From Cardiocondyla obscurior (taxonomy: Eukaryota > Arthropoda > Insecta > Hymenoptera > Formicidae): 64,000 bases of DNA. Positions 1 through 13,265 of the stretch are shown piece after piece. The number at the start of each line of letters is the position of its first letter. The first letter of the stretch is position 1. Below the pieces are notes generated by a model. The model was not told where the DNA came from. It searched no databases and was given only the letters and a program-made list of their open reading frames with translations. The stretch spans positions 436,501 to 500,500 of the forward strand of contig NC_091874.1 of NCBI RefSeq assembly GCF_019399895.1. Reading direction: 5' to 3'. Both the position numbers and the translations under genes were made by a program.

Positions 1-1344
1 AATATAAGCGCCCACGAGAGAAACGCGCGCTCCCGTAAGGCCTCGGGTGTAATCCGGACTTCCTGCGCGGCCTTCTTCGCGCCGACGTTTCACCTCTTTG
101 TCGCCCACGTGGCCGTCACTTGGTCATTTTCCAAGTGACTTTTTTTTTTTTTTTCACACCTTTAATTCGCGCAAAGATAATAATTTTCTCAAACGCGAGA
201 TCGAAACTGATCGGTATATGTATACACGATGTAAAATACTATAAGGAGGTCGAGTTTCCCGTTGGACGTGTTCTATCACCGAGGAATCACATTGTGGGAA
301 CGCAGGCATGCCCGTTTCGCAGCTGATCGCTAATCACATTGCGCGCGAATAACGCGGCCTCCTGACGCTCCGTTGCGTCGCTATTGGCATCGACGTCGAT
401 ATTTTTTTCCCGCGGGCCTGACAATGCGGGCGGCTGCGCTATTTAGCCGCGTTTCCCCGGTTCCCCACGTTTCGCCGATATTATTTATAATCGTCGCCGA
501 CCGACGACGTGCGGGAGCCGGAGCGAAAACGTTTATTCGTGGCCCCGTCGCGAGCGTGAGTCACGAAATTTGAGAACACGAGAGCACGCTCGGCGTTCGC
601 ATGCCAGATCGCAGCGGGAGAAGGGCCCCGTGGTCTCTGGGGGTTGCGAACGTCCCCGAACGTACTTATCGGTGATGGACGGCGGATTATCGCTCGTTAT
701 TAAAGCCCGAGATGAGACACGAAATGAGAGGCCTTTGTCCTGCCGGATGGTATCTCGGACATAGGGGTGGCTATCACTTTGATTTGTGATGCGCGCGACA
801 TTTATTTTGCGGCGATATTTCTTTTGCCGTGTATGATAAAATATTAAAACTGAGAAATCCGTTAAAGGCACGATAAAAGTAAGCCCGCGAGACAAGCCGA
901 GATAACTTTTTAAGCCTGAGTGAATAATTAGGCAGCGCAATCTTTTTTATTTCTTTTCTTTTCCCCTAAATTCCGTGTAAAATAGACTAATAATAATAAT
1001 ACCTAATACGACCCAGCTAATTATTTTAATTTATGATCCAGCTAAACTTCGAAACAAGTCGCAGGGTAATTGAAAATGTCCAACATTTTTATATTTTACG
1101 GCAGTCGAGTGACTCAATTGTATGGGTAATCAAACGATGAGTCAAACACCTGGCTAATGAGGTAAAACTTTGCCTATTTACGGACAGCGTTTATTCAATT
1201 TTATCTTATTACACGCGTTTGCATTTAGCTGGTTTTTTTTTTTTTTACCGCAACAGAGGTTTAAAATATACTCAACTAGCAGCGAGATCGGGTAACGTGT
1301 CTCGAAAATTCATGGAAGGAATAAAACAAGGGTTAAAAACTTAC
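1..1344. other. Non-coding stretch, presumed first intron of integrin alpha gene
   Basis: No convincing exon was seen on either strand. The open frames here are short and lack recognisable protein character. Because the integrin exon at 1345-1523 ends in a clean donor and its gene runs leftward, this stretch is most simply its first intron (inference). It holds a T-run near 139-154 and another near 1231-1246. Confidence 0.5.
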
Positions 1345-1523
1345 CATCCGCGGGCGTATCTGTCACGATAAATCGACACGGCGAATCCGAACATGGACCT
1401 CTCCTCCATACGATAAACCGCGTAGTGTTTCGTCTCGACGTTGAAGCCGTCGGCGACGTGCCGGATCGACGAGCCGACGATCGCCAACCCGACGAGGAGG
1501 CCCCAGAGGTACCTCGGCCGCAT
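1345..1523 (-). CDS. Integrin alpha subunit, first coding exon (partial)
   Basis: Integrin alpha subunits pair with a beta subunit at the plasma membrane to bind extracellular matrix. Only the first coding exon is here. It starts at the ATG ending at 1523, encodes a hydrophobic signal peptide (LWGLLVGLAIVG) over about the first 25 residues, then the start of the beta-propeller: FNVETKHYAVYRMEE followed by SMFGFAVSIYRD, the usual FN(L/V)...FGFSV pattern. The exon ends at a consensus GTAAGT donor just after ARG, with a split codon that can give Trp. Integrins continue at this point with RGW/RWLLVGAP, so the splice is plausible. The remaining exons would lie left of the window. Which insect alpha class it belongs to cannot be told from 59 residues. 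Confidence 0.8.
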
Positions 1524-2527
1524 CCTGTCCGTAGGTTTGGCGTTTCACTGTCCGCACTACGATCACACAATCACCGCGTCGAGTCACTTTCATATATGAG
1601 CACCGATCGCGCGCGGATGGCGGGAAACGAAAATAAGGAAAATAAACCGCGACGTGGTAAGGACCGGAAGAACTGCGCCGTGGATGCGTGTCGACGCGGG
1701 TTAACCGGTAGCAGCTGCCCCACCAGCCGACGACATGTGCCTTCCGCGGTGCACTCGAGACTCGACTCGGGGGGGTTAAAACGACGAGGGAGGACGGAAA
1801 GACTGTGAGCCGGAGAAGTCTGCTTGACGGACGCCCGCGGACAGACTGAGAGTGGAGTACGAGCTCTTTCGGCGTCTTCGCTCGCTCTCGAGGACTCCCA
1901 CCCACGGCGCGGCGCCCGACCGGGACCGTTCTCGGCTAACGCGCGCGTCGCGACGACGGGACGTCGCTCGACCGACACTGCTACCAATCTTGAGCGATCC
2001 CCGAATCGCGGACTCGGATTGCTCCGTCAAACGAGCCGCGTATTGCAAACATAAGCTCAAGTACCGATACACATCGTTAATTTAGATGTACAATTTTTAT
2101 GATCGACGTTACGAGAATAAGGGTCCTTTACTTTACGGTATCGGTGCCTCGTTCGATTTCCGTGAAGCGCGGCAAGTTCCGAGATAAAACTTGAATAATT
2201 TTACTATTACTTTGAATAATTTTTTACGAATTACCTTTAATTTTAGCAGATGTCATAGTGCGAGCTTCGAATTCGAATTCTTACTTGTGAAACTTCTGCG
2301 AACAAATGCAGCGCGCCGCACGTAAAATTGCGTAACGAAAACGCACGTCGGCGATGCGTTTTTACCTTCACCCTTGTGGCTTATCAGTCGCGCTTTGTCA
2401 TTTATCGACGAATACTATTTCTCGGACCTACTTATTTCCTCTGTTACCATCCACTCTGGTAACCTCAAGTGCATCGCGATTCCGCGCGAGAGCGGTAGCG
2501 TACGTTTCGTCTATACATATATCGTTC
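1524..2527. promoter_or_regulatory. GC-rich 5' region of the integrin gene
   Basis: This CpG-rich stretch lies directly upstream of the integrin start codon. Several overlapping open frames on both strands are low-complexity Arg/Ser-rich shadows of GC-rich DNA, so no protein is called. It probably carries the integrin 5' untranslated region and promoter. No TATA box could be assigned. Confidence 0.4.
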
Positions 2528-2795
2528 GTACGTTCACTGAAAGCCAGATATAGCGTTTCCTTCGGCGACGGCGGCGAGGTTACGCGTATTTTAGAGTGGT
2601 GTGAGTCGAGTCTTACACGAAGCGCGCGCGTACGTGTGTCGCGAAGCGCCAGCCGTCGAGGCATGAGGGGAGTGCGCACTCCCATTCTCACTCTCACTCT
2701 CACCATCACCCACGGCGGCGAAGAGGGGGAGTAGAAGACACGTACGCTAACCGCCGTTGCCACGGCAAACGCTATATCTGCTTTCAATATACGTA
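2528..2795. mobile_element. TIR element, copy 1 (MITE-like)
   Basis: The two ends are imperfect inverted repeats of about 50 bp. The left end reads ACTGAAAGCCAGATATAGCG; the right end, reverse-complemented, reads TTGAAAGCAGATATAGCG, and both arms continue into GGCGACGGCGG-like and ACGGCGGTTAGCGTACG-like sequence. The interior has the family core TTACACGAAGCGCGCGCGTA near 2611-2630. Three relatives occur at 34816-35030, 44501-44752 and 61869-62146. There is no coding capacity, so a non-autonomous DNA transposon (MITE) is the simplest reading. Target-site duplications could not be fixed by eye. Confidence 0.65.
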
Positions 2796-3663
2796 TTCTT
2801 CGCAAGCGTTCTACGTTACGATCGCATGAAACTTACTTGATGAATTTCTTATCGCATCGGCAAAAAAAAGAATCGTCACGAACGTACATCGATAAAATAT
2901 CGGTTATTTGGTATATTACGTGCACGTACCTCGCAGCGGCGACGTATCTATCGACATCCTCGTTGCTCTGGATGAAAAAGATGAAGAAAATGACCCGGTC
3001 CCTCGACTCGTCGCAGGCTCTCAGATTCCGTTGCTGCGGCGACGATACTCAAAATTGTCCGTCCCACGACGACCAGAAGGGAGATATCTCACTAGCACTC
3101 GCGATCACTTTGCGGCTACGATACCTTTCACAGGTCAGACCGCTGAAACACTTTTCTTAACCACAATGTTCACTGACACTCACTCACTCTTGAGGTCTCC
3201 GTTATGTTGCTTAGCCGGCTACCGTGCTCGAAATTTTACGAAATTTACGTTCGGACGGCACTTTACGATAGATTCGCGCTTATTGTTCGCGCTCGCGACA
3301 GACTTTTCGCACAATAACGAATAACGATTGCGAGCTAAAGCGGGAAGACGTCTCGTAACGACTCGTAACTGAAAATGGTAGTTGCGAGATTCTCAATATC
3401 GAAACGATTATCGAAGTGAAAATTTCGAGAAACTCAAGCGTCCAATCAGCACTCGCGCATTTAAAATAAACCAATGAATGCATGACTACGCGTTTGACGC
3501 CATTGCAAAAGCTCGCGATGTTTTCCGCGCAAAAGTTCAGATGGAGCACGAAATTGCAGCTGACTTTAGACAACACATGTGTTCTTAACCTCCAACTATT
3601 TCTTGACACGTTTTAATATCGCTTCGAATAACATCTTAAATATTACTTTTAGGTTTAACGAAC
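2796..3663. promoter_or_regulatory. Upstream region of CDKAL1
   Basis: No confident gene is present. A TATTACTTTTAG acceptor-like sequence ends 11 bases before the CDKAL1 ATG at 3664, so the start codon may lie just inside a second exon, with a non-coding first exon in this stretch (inference). A 138-codon open frame at 2908-3324 has no recognisable domain and is not called. Confidence 0.35.
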
Positions 3664-5462
3664 ATGCCTGTTCCATGCGAAGACATTATCGAGGATATCG
3701 AGGATTTAATCGCGTCGCAAGATATAACGCCTAAGGAAAGATATAGCTCGCGAAAGCATATCACGATTCGGCCAAAACGGAAAAAGCAACTGGAGCAACA
3801 AGTCTCGCAGCCACTTATTTTGTCAAGTATAATACCCGGCACGCAGACGATTTACGTGAAAACTTGGGGATGCACTCACAACAGTTCGGATACCGAATAT
3901 ATGGCCGGTCAGTTGGCGATGTACGGATATAATTTGACGGAGGATAAACTGAAGGCAGATTTGTGGCTTTTGAACTCTTGCACTGTCAAGAGTCCCGCAG
4001 AAGACCAATTCAGAAACGAAATTGAGCATGGGAAAAATATCGGCAAGCACGTTGTAGTTGCAGGGTATATACTTGTACATCTATAACTTTATCATATAAA
4101 ACTATTTAATATTTAAAATTTTTTATATTTAAAAATGTGTTCTACAATTTTTTTTCTTACCTTTAAAAAATCTTTAGTGTGTTTTGAAAATTTTAACCTG
4201 ACGTTTTATTTGTATTTTATAGCTGTGTACCACAAGGGGCTCCAAAATCATCCTTTCTTCAAGGACTAAGTATGATTGGAGTTCAACAAATTGATCGAGT
4301 AGTAGAAGTTGTAGAAGAAACTTTAAAAGGAAATACAGTCAGGTTTTTACAGCAGAAGAAGGATTCTGGGAAGAAAATTGGCGGTGCTTCTCTGAGTCTG
4401 CCAAAAGTACGCCGGAATCCGCTTATTGAAATTATAGCCATTAACACAGGCTGCTTGAACCAGTGTACTTACTGCAAGACGAAACACGCGCGAGGTGAAC
4501 TGGGTAGTTATCCACCGGAGGAAATAGTCGAGCGAGCTAAGCAGGCTTTTGAAGAGGGTGTATGCGAGCTATGGCTTACATCAGAAGATACAGGTGCTTA
4601 TGGTAGAGACATAGGCACAAATTTACCGGAATTGTTATGGCAATTGGTAGATGTGATCCCTGACGGTTGTATGATGCGCGTTGGTATGACTAATCCGCCA
4701 TATATTCTGGAGCATTTGGACGAAATGGCAAAGATCCTACAGCATCCCAAAGTTTATAGCTTTCTTCACATCCCAGTACAATCTGGCAGTGATCAAGTAC
4801 TAGTCGACATGAAACGAGAATATTCGCGAGCCGAATTTGAACACGTAGTAAATTTTTTAAGCGAGCGAGTGCCTGGTTTAACTATTGCCACAGATATTAT
4901 ATGTGGCTTTCCTACGGAAACAGAAGTTGATTTCGAGGAGACGATGACGCTTTGTCAAAAGTACAAGTTCCCAAGTCTCTTTATTAATCAGTTTTTTTCT
5001 AGGCCTGGCACGCCTGCCGCTAGAATGCCGAAGGTACCCGCGCAGAAAGTGAAAACAAGAACTAAAAGACTATCGGAGTTTTTTCAATCCTATGAACCGT
5101 ACGGACACAAAATAGGGTCGATGCAAAAGATACTGGTGACGGAGATATCACATGATAAACAGCATTATGTTGGCCATAATAAATTTTACGAACAAGTGTT
5201 AATTCCTTTGAAAGAGGAATACATGGGAAAAATGGTCAATGTAAAAATTATAGAAGCGACGAAATTCTCTATGAAAGGAGAACCGATTAGCAAAGGTGTG
5301 TCCCCGGCACTGAGGACTCCTTTGCCACGAGGAGTAGTTTCCAAAGTATTGTGTGAAGAAAAACCGTTGAAATCTGGAATAACGAAAATTACGGTTATCA
5401 CAATCTTTTTAGCTATGATAGTTAGAATATTATGGAAATTTTTCCTTGAAGTAGCTAAGTAA
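3664..5462 (+). CDS. CDKAL1: CDKAL1: threonylcarbamoyladenosine tRNA methylthiotransferase
   Basis: This radical-SAM methylthiotransferase converts t6A37 to ms2t6A37 in tRNA-Lys(UUU), supporting accurate decoding. Two coding exons, 3664-4064 and 4223-5462, join through a GT-AG intron to give 546 residues (human about 579). The N-terminal UPF0004 cluster cysteines are Cys70 (WGCTHN), Cys106 (NSCTVK) and Cys135 (GCVPQ); the codon before Cys135 is split by the intron. The radical-SAM CxxxCxxC motif is GCLNQCTYCK at Cys211/215/218. A TRAM-like region follows. The last 25 or so residues form a hydrophobic helix (TVITIFLAMIVRILW) ending in charged residues, which fits the ER tail anchor known for CDKAL1. 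The dense match to the family over its full length leaves little doubt. An AATAAA lies near 5653. Confidence 0.97.
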
Positions 5463-5520
5463 GAATTAAATTATGAAAAAGCTTTTCAAATTATGTGAAT
5501 ACATTACTATACATAACTTG

Positions 5521-5524
<4 letters not shown>

Positions 5525-5566
<42 letters not shown>
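5525..5566. repeat. (TA)n microsatellite
   Basis: About 21 uninterrupted TA units in the CDKAL1 3' region. Confidence 0.95.
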
Positions 5567-5570
<4 letters not shown>

Positions 5571-8500
5571 TATATCCTCTTATTAAAAAAAAGGTGTTAT
5601 TTGTGCGCTTTGTTATACATAGTATATTTAATATTAATACGTTTTTGTATTGAATAAAGATCATAAATTACGAAAGAGAGAAAATACTATATTTGATTGT
5701 GAATACAAGAACGTACCCCAAAAGGGATTACAACATTTAATTAGTTTAAGGCACGTTTGCTATAATAACTCTTCGGTATTTCTAGACGCATTTTCTAAAA
5801 CTATTTCTAATATATAAATTCGCAATTTTCTTAATATAAAATACAATAATATGCAAAGGAGGAGTATTGAGCATTTTTGCATCTTGCTGACGTATGTTTT
5901 CGAGCAAATGTACAAAACTTACGTACTAAATATGAACATATATTCATTTTTATAAAAATATTAATAATTTTCTTATTGCATATTGAGGCACTTTATTTGG
6001 TATCACTTCCTCATGGCTAAAATTTTTTTTTTTTTTTAATATAACTTAAACTAAAAAAGGTATTACAAATCCTGTGAAAACATCTGAGTATTAAGCCATG
6101 AATTATTATTTGAAGATACCAATGTGAATTGCAGCATCAATTTTTCTTTTTAATTAAATATTATATTTTAATGAAAATGATAATATCTCGAGTCTTCTAA
6201 TTAAAATATTAAATAACAATTTTTTATTTAGATAAATATAATAAAACGTTTAAAAATATTCGATATAAATAATTTAAAGTTTTAATGAATATCTTTTTTT
6301 TATATATTGATAAACCGAGACATTATTAATAGAAAAACTTTTTCATTTGGATTAATACATGGATATTGTGGTAACACATAAAATCTACAGCTATTTTGTT
6401 AGAGAGCATAAAAGAGAGCAAAAATTTGCGTTAAAAAATTTTGTTTTTTTTCAATATTATAAAAAAGTAAATTTACTGAAAAAATTAAAACTTATCGGTT
6501 AAACTTTTTTTTAAAAAGAATACAGTGATCCGTAAAAAGAATCACCAATAATCATCTAGTATAATAAACGCAGAGACCTTGTTTTAACAAAAATATAACG
6601 CAAATAAAATACCAATCACGAGGTTTTGCCGTACGCTTATAGAATATAAAATATATTACTATCACACTCGCTCTGTTATTTACATGCAGTCTTATCATTT
6701 CGCATAAACCTGTGAAAACAAGATTACAAATATGGAACAAACTAACATTATTTTTAAAAAAAAGACACATACATTTAAATAAACTTAAATAAGATTAAAC
6801 GGGATAAAAAGGGGGGAAAAAAAAACGATATGGCACTCCTCCAGGATTTTACTCGAAAGCAAAAGATATGTCGAAACGCGTGCTTGTTTCTTTCTCCCTC
6901 GTAATTGTCAGGTTTTAAAATATGGCAATTATTATGGCGCGAGCTTAATCATGGCACAAGCGTAAAATTCCTTTATATCGACTTTTGATTTCCATAAAGA
7001 CAATCTTTTTTTCTTGCAAATATTAAATTTCTCGCTATGGTAAAAACTTTTTCTCTTTAGTTTATCAAATACATAAAATAAGATTATTGAAATATATGTA
7101 ACTTATACTATTGCGAAACGATAAATTCCTTGCCAATTATATTATTGTTTGTGACACTTTCTGATATTGCTTTCTTTTATTTTTTGCACGCTTTCTATTA
7201 TATTTCGATAATACTTATTAAATTAATCGAGTAAAAATATAGTATTTGTAGATTCGTGTCAGAGTGATGAGAACGTGAACTTGTAAAATATAATTATAAC
7301 GAAATATTTGCTCGAAAGAAAAAAATAATTAGAACATGTAAATTTAGAATTGTAAAGGATACACATTTCTAACTTGTTATTTTCATGTTTTTTTTTATTT
7401 GCCATAAATCTCACATATGGCAAAACCAATGTTATATTTGGAGACTTGATTAAAAATCACATTCTCATCCTTTCTTCTGGCAAAGTATGTAAATTTAATA
7501 TTAAAATCTGTTGAGAGCAAGATTTACTTAAACTGCTTGTATCCTGTAGAGCAGGATTGAAAGAGAAACGAACTGCCCGAAAGAATAGAAACTTGACTTC
7601 TAACATTTGCACGTAAAAAAGGTGAGCTAAGGCTTAACCGGCCTAGACGAATGAGAGAGAATTCGTCTGGTTTACAAACATCTTGACGGAACATCAAGAG
7701 TTCGCGACCGTCTCGACTGTTGTGTTTTACGATTCTCGTGAGAGAATGAGGGAGGAAGGGAGAAGAAGCGGTTTCTGCGGACGAGCCCTGGCCACAAGAA
7801 AACGCGTGCGGGTCCTCGGCCAACTCTCTCCCCGTCTTCATTAAGATACCGAGAGAGCGCCCGGTAAAAAGCGGAATATCCGGGCGACGCAAAGTGTTTC
7901 GCCGGTACCTTACGTGGTTTTACGACCATTGGCCTTTATGGCTTCTCATTTCTCCCTTCTCTCCCGCATTCGCGTTCTCTTCGTGCCGAGGGTACTCTCC
8001 CCTTAACCGCTAGCCTCTTCGTTCTTTTGGCCCTTCTATCTTTTTCGTTCTTTCGTCTTGCGCTCAGTTGCATCGCTTGGGGCGGAACTTACTCCGAAGA
8101 TTGACGAGGAGGAGGACTGAAGAAGGATTCGGTTGCACATCCGCCAATGTCGTTGAGAAGATTTAAGCTGTGCTTCGGTATCAAACTTACTCGCGGTGTC
8201 GACGGGATCGGAGGCAAATTAGGCCGTTTGTGGATTTTACGGCGTTTAAAAATCATTCACAAGCGGCATTTATGGCGGTTAAATATGCTTATACCACCTC
8301 GTAAGCTATACCACTATTTGAGAGCACTCCTCGAACTATAAAGTTGTACCGCTGTGTCATATTATTATTATAATGCTTATATGCAACCGAATTCATCTTA
8401 ACACGTAACAACAAGCGCCGCGTCGGTGCCGCTGTAACGACGTTCTTCGCTGAACCAAGCGAAGAAGTTGATCGGCTAAATATTAATTTATAAAATTAAA

Positions 8501-8638
8501 CTATAAGATCGCTTTTGACTCTCATTTACAGTAGTATTTAATCTATAATAAACGCTCGTTTGCTTTCATTGATTATCGATGCGATTCCGTGATTAGACTA
8601 GTTTCTTTTTCTCCTCGCTAAAGGAAAAGAAATCGGTT
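5567..8638. other. Intergenic stretch between CDKAL1 and the Rca1 terminal exon
   Basis: AT-rich to about 7500, then more GC-rich to about 8150. It holds the convergent 3' ends of CDKAL1 (plus) and the Emi1/Rca1 gene (minus). Open frames at 7524-7929 (minus) and 8147-8341 (plus) show no domain, no family resemblance and no supporting splice structure. Several T- and A-runs occur. No RNA gene was recognised. Confidence 0.5.
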
Positions 8639-11600
8639 TTACAGTCGTCGCAGATTCCTCTTGCTCTGCCTAGACCCAACGATCAGGCGTTTGTTGTTAC
8701 GTTTCGTCGGAGTGGCCAATAAGAGTGTCTTGCATGGGTCCGTGTGCGGCTTTGACGAGCACGAGGCGCAGAACTCGATGGAGCAACCCTGCCTCGAGCA
8801 GGAACCCACATTCTTCTCGTTATTCACGTGACAGGGGAAGTTGCACCTTGGACACGGCAACAGGTGCTCGTTGGGTTTGAGCTCACGACCTTCCTGAAAT
8901 AGAAGAAAATAATTTTAGTATCAAAGAGTAATAGGTTTAAAAGTTAAACTAGATCAAATAAAATAAAAAATCGTAAAATAAAATATTAATCCGTGAATTA
9001 TTGTATTTATAAAAAAGAATTATATGAGCGAATATACACGCATGACGTAATTTAGAAAATGAAACGTATGTACAAAGTGTGATTGTATATGCGTCTAACA
9101 AAGCTGAGATTGCGAATTACCCGGCGGCAGTCGATACTTTTGAACCGTCTTTCTTAGAACCCTGATAAGAAGAACTATCACATAACTTCCAGCCGGGAGA
9201 CATGAAGGTAAACGGCGAGAGAAATGCGAGCACGCGCTTCTTGCTCCACTCATCAAGCTTTGCTTCGATGTCGACGGCTTTGATGAGATCAAAACGACAA
9301 TAAAGATTAACGAGAAACATTAATATAATTTCATTATTCAATATGTGCACAATTTAATGCCAAGTCCACCGAAATTAACCACGTAAAATAAATAAATTTA
9401 AAATTATAAATTAAAATTTTTATGATTGAGTGGAAAATAAAAATATGACTTTATTTGCTTATGCAAAAGAGAGAAAGTGCATTGTCATTCTCGCACTTTT
9501 CGTGTTATCTTACAGCCTCGCGACCGTCTCTCCTCCTCGTGCATCGCTAATAAGTGAGCGCGTGAAGAACATTCGCATACTCGAAGTGAATGCCAATCTG
9601 TCTACCACGTTTAACATTAAGATGTATTTTATTATTAATATTAATAAATTGTATATATTGTATAATTTTAATAATAAAATTAGCTTTATAAATGTGAAAG
9701 GTAAAGCTATCGTTTAATAATTATATAATATTAATTAAATAAAATGCAAAAAAATAGGAAACTTGTGTAAAATATAATACGTTCAAAATAGTTGGAAGTA
9801 TTTTTTTTTTTTCCGACGCTTTTCCTTCGCCACGTTTAAAGGCAGTGGTCGTTGGGATTCAGTTGGGATCCTAAGCACACAATGTAGAAACTGGTCTAGA
9901 CTATCCCTATGCCATTTTAACTTTTCCGAGAACTATTACTAACACGGCTGTCTCTACAAAAATCTACACATACTCGCGTCATTTTAATGTAATCCTACCC
10001 AATATTTTAATTTCCAGATCAAAGGGCGGACTAAATGTATGACAGAAAATTGATCATCCTACCATCAATGTAATAATACATAAATACAATTTGCAAAAAG
10101 TTAATTTTGTTTTTATTTTTTAAACGTAATATTAGTGTCTTTTTTTGAATAAAATTTTTTTAATGCAACTTTGCATAAAAATTATTATCAAAGGGTGTTT
10201 CTTTTCAATGCAAATCTAGTTTTTAAAGACAATAGACTGCCAAACAGACGTGAAATATTATTCAAAGTATGTGTTATATTTCGTAAGAGTCGCTTTTATT
10301 GGCTGTAGGCTCATCTTAGGAGCATAGTTGCGTCTGTAGCAACTTGATGAGGAAATGTAAGAGCGAATAGGGTCTCTGTTGGTGATGCGGCGAGACCACA
10401 ATGTAGCAGATGGGTCGAGTAATTCTCTCACATGTAAAGGGTTCACCGATCCTCACGAAGAAAACTGCTTGTGTGCGTTCCATTACAACCACACTCTACC
10501 ATTTTCGTGGATTGCCTTTGGAAGGCACATTGTAGCACGAGAGAAAAATTCCCACGAATCGGAAGGGTCGACGTAAGATTTTAAACGCTGAATATACTAG
10601 GAAACGTTTCACGGAATTCGTTCGTAACATAGTTGTACTACAACTTGAAAAACCCGCACGCAATACAGCAGTTTTAAATATAATTACAACATAAGATTAG
10701 ATAATATTTTTTAGTTATCTAAAATGTAATTTGATAAAAAAATATAATCGAATAAAATTTTATAAAAATATACGTGGCAGATAACGAAAAGAGGAAATAT
10801 AGAATCGTGTTATCAGCAAGTTGTAGCAAGAAAATGTCGCGTGCGTGTTGCATATCGTAACAAAGCAGTCTTTGATATTTTGCCCCTTTCCCTTTGGTGC
10901 CAGGCAACCGGATAAGGAGGCGTGTCCAAAAGTGTACAAGTTGATAACGTTTAATTTCTCTTGATCGAAAATTTTCAGCGATCCTTGATTGATAAATCAC
11001 TTTTGATCAAGGCGTTATAATCCGACCGAAAAGTTACACAATTAATAGCAGATAACAATCAGACGACTGGTAGCTATTTTTTAAATAAAATTTATACAGA
11101 TTGAAAATTAATTGAAATAAAATTTATCTGTCAAGCTTACAGCTTGGAAAATAATATTTACGAGAACTGGCTATTGTGATGTTAATGATTTTTACTAGTC
11201 GAAACAGCGATGTCAAATAAAATATATTATCATTATCGATCAATTTCAGATTGGATGCACGATTCTTAGTTAAAGCTGAATAATAAATTTAAACTTTTAG
11301 AGATTTTATTTGCGTGAGAATAATGGTGGAAAAGTGATTTTAGAAAATGGCAGGGATCAGTTTTATAGATTGATTCCTTTTCCGACACCGGGATTTTTAG
11401 CAAATAGAACCGATTATGATGCTAATATCTTTGATCGAGCGATAACGTGGAATTTTGCAGCATCCGGGCATCTTGACAAATTCGAACCATTTATCCGCGT
11501 CCTTTCGCCCATCGTATCGAATTAAGGTGTGCCCGTAATTCGATATCTTTATTAAGCATCCTGCGTATTGAATTACGGTGAACTTGGATTCTGCCGAATT

Positions 11601-13193
11601 ATCTCTCAGCCGAATAGATCTTTTCAAGAAACATGCCGGTTTTCTCGTTTACGCTCGATCGAATTCGGACCTTGGCTTTTTTCCCCTTTCCGTTTCAGAA
11701 ATGTTAATAGATTTTGACACGTAGCCGGAAAATTCCATGTTATATTTATTTATTGCATTTGTAAGTATGCGCGACGGTAAAGAGTTGCCGTGGGTTTTTA
11801 TTTTTTTTTTTTTTTTTTTTTTTTACGAACGCAAAGATAAACAACGTAAAAGAAGGTATGTAGAATTAAAAAGAACATCCCAACTAACTCTTTAAGAATG
11901 TCGAGCCCTTTTTTTTTTAATCGCGCAAATACATGTACGTCGCATTCTTCTTTCATTGTTTATCAAGGTCTCGCAGTTCCGGCGCTCAAGCTACGAGTCT
12001 CAGAGACTCATGCGGCGCCTCTTTGCCTCGCATTATCGCTGATAAAGAAAGTTGTTACGCATCATCGCACGCAAAAATTGTCAATAACGTAATATGGCGC
12101 ACAGGTATTCGTATCTCGTAACACGTCGCCTTTGTGACTGTCCAATTACTCTATTACGTCACAGATTTAAATTGAAGACGACCTCGAAGGTCGTCTTTTT
12201 AATGAGACTAGAGAAGAAATTCGGTCGATGAGTTTAGCGAATGGAAATAATTCATGCTCACGGTCCTCCCTGACCGGACTTATATCTTAAACAAAAATGA
12301 CTAGGTTCTTTATATAAAACTTTCTTCAAAAAGTTAAAAAAATTTTTTAAGGCTAACAAACGCGATGACGTACAAGATAATCTAGTAAATTGAATTTCTC
12401 GTCCGAAAGAGCGTGACCTAATATTTGATTAAATCGAGGTAGTCGTGAGGAAACCCAAGTTGAGACATTTGGTAACGTGATACGCGATGCGTTTCTCCTT
12501 CAAATGCGCGATTTCGGCGGCATCCAAAAGAAATTTTTTTTTTTTTTTTTTTTTTTAGCTGAATCGCTCCTCACAAAGGGAACGAGTTCTTGTAAGATCC
12601 AAGATATACATAGTTTAGACAAATTATAATTAATAAATTAGCATACGCGAATATTTGCGGGTTCTTTTACTATTTTAAAAATAACAGAAATGCATTTAAG
12701 TAGTAAAATTTCTCTTCGAGATCAATGCAAAGGAATGTGCGTTTATAATTTTGCAAACATGTTGCACGTGTATTAGCTCGTATTTTTGCTTCTACGTACT
12801 TCGACGAAGGGCCGAAGCGAAACTTTTCGATGGACGTTCAATTTGGAGAGGCGTCGGCGGACGCAGCTTCGCTCTTCGTGAAACTTGACGTTTATACACA
12901 TGCATATGCGGACAGCATGCTCCGAAAGAGTGCTTCTCGCGTACAACACATGCATGCCTGCACGTATACACGTCAGAGAGGGGTCGTTCGGTTTTGAAGT
13001 GGGCCAGAGGCCCGCCGGCAACGCGCGTCGGATGTATCATTATCTCGGCCTCACTCTGTTGCTATGCAATTAGAGTCCGTTAATCGGGATCCCTACTCCA
13101 CCCGACAGAAACTGAGAGCGCGCCTTTCGTGACGCCAAACCGTAAACGGGCGGGAGGAGTATCCGCAAACCACAGAGGAAGGATACCGGAGGA

Positions 13194-13265
<72 letters not shown>

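Noticed and set aside
2908..3324. 138-codon plus-strand ORF upstream of CDKAL1, and a minus-strand frame with a good GTACGT donor
   Set aside because: No recognisable domain, and competing frames on both strands look equally protein-like; probably untranslated or promoter sequence.
9117..9350. Minus-strand exon-like frame ending at a GTAATT donor just before the Rca1 terminal exon
   Set aside because: Joining 27817 directly to 8893 already restores the family spacing before the ZBR; this frame has no Emi1/Rca1 similarity. It could be an alternative exon, but nothing supports it.
12175..12200. Rho-independent terminator
   Set aside because: The window is clearly nuclear insect DNA with spliced genes; such terminators do not act there, so it is listed only as a hairpin.
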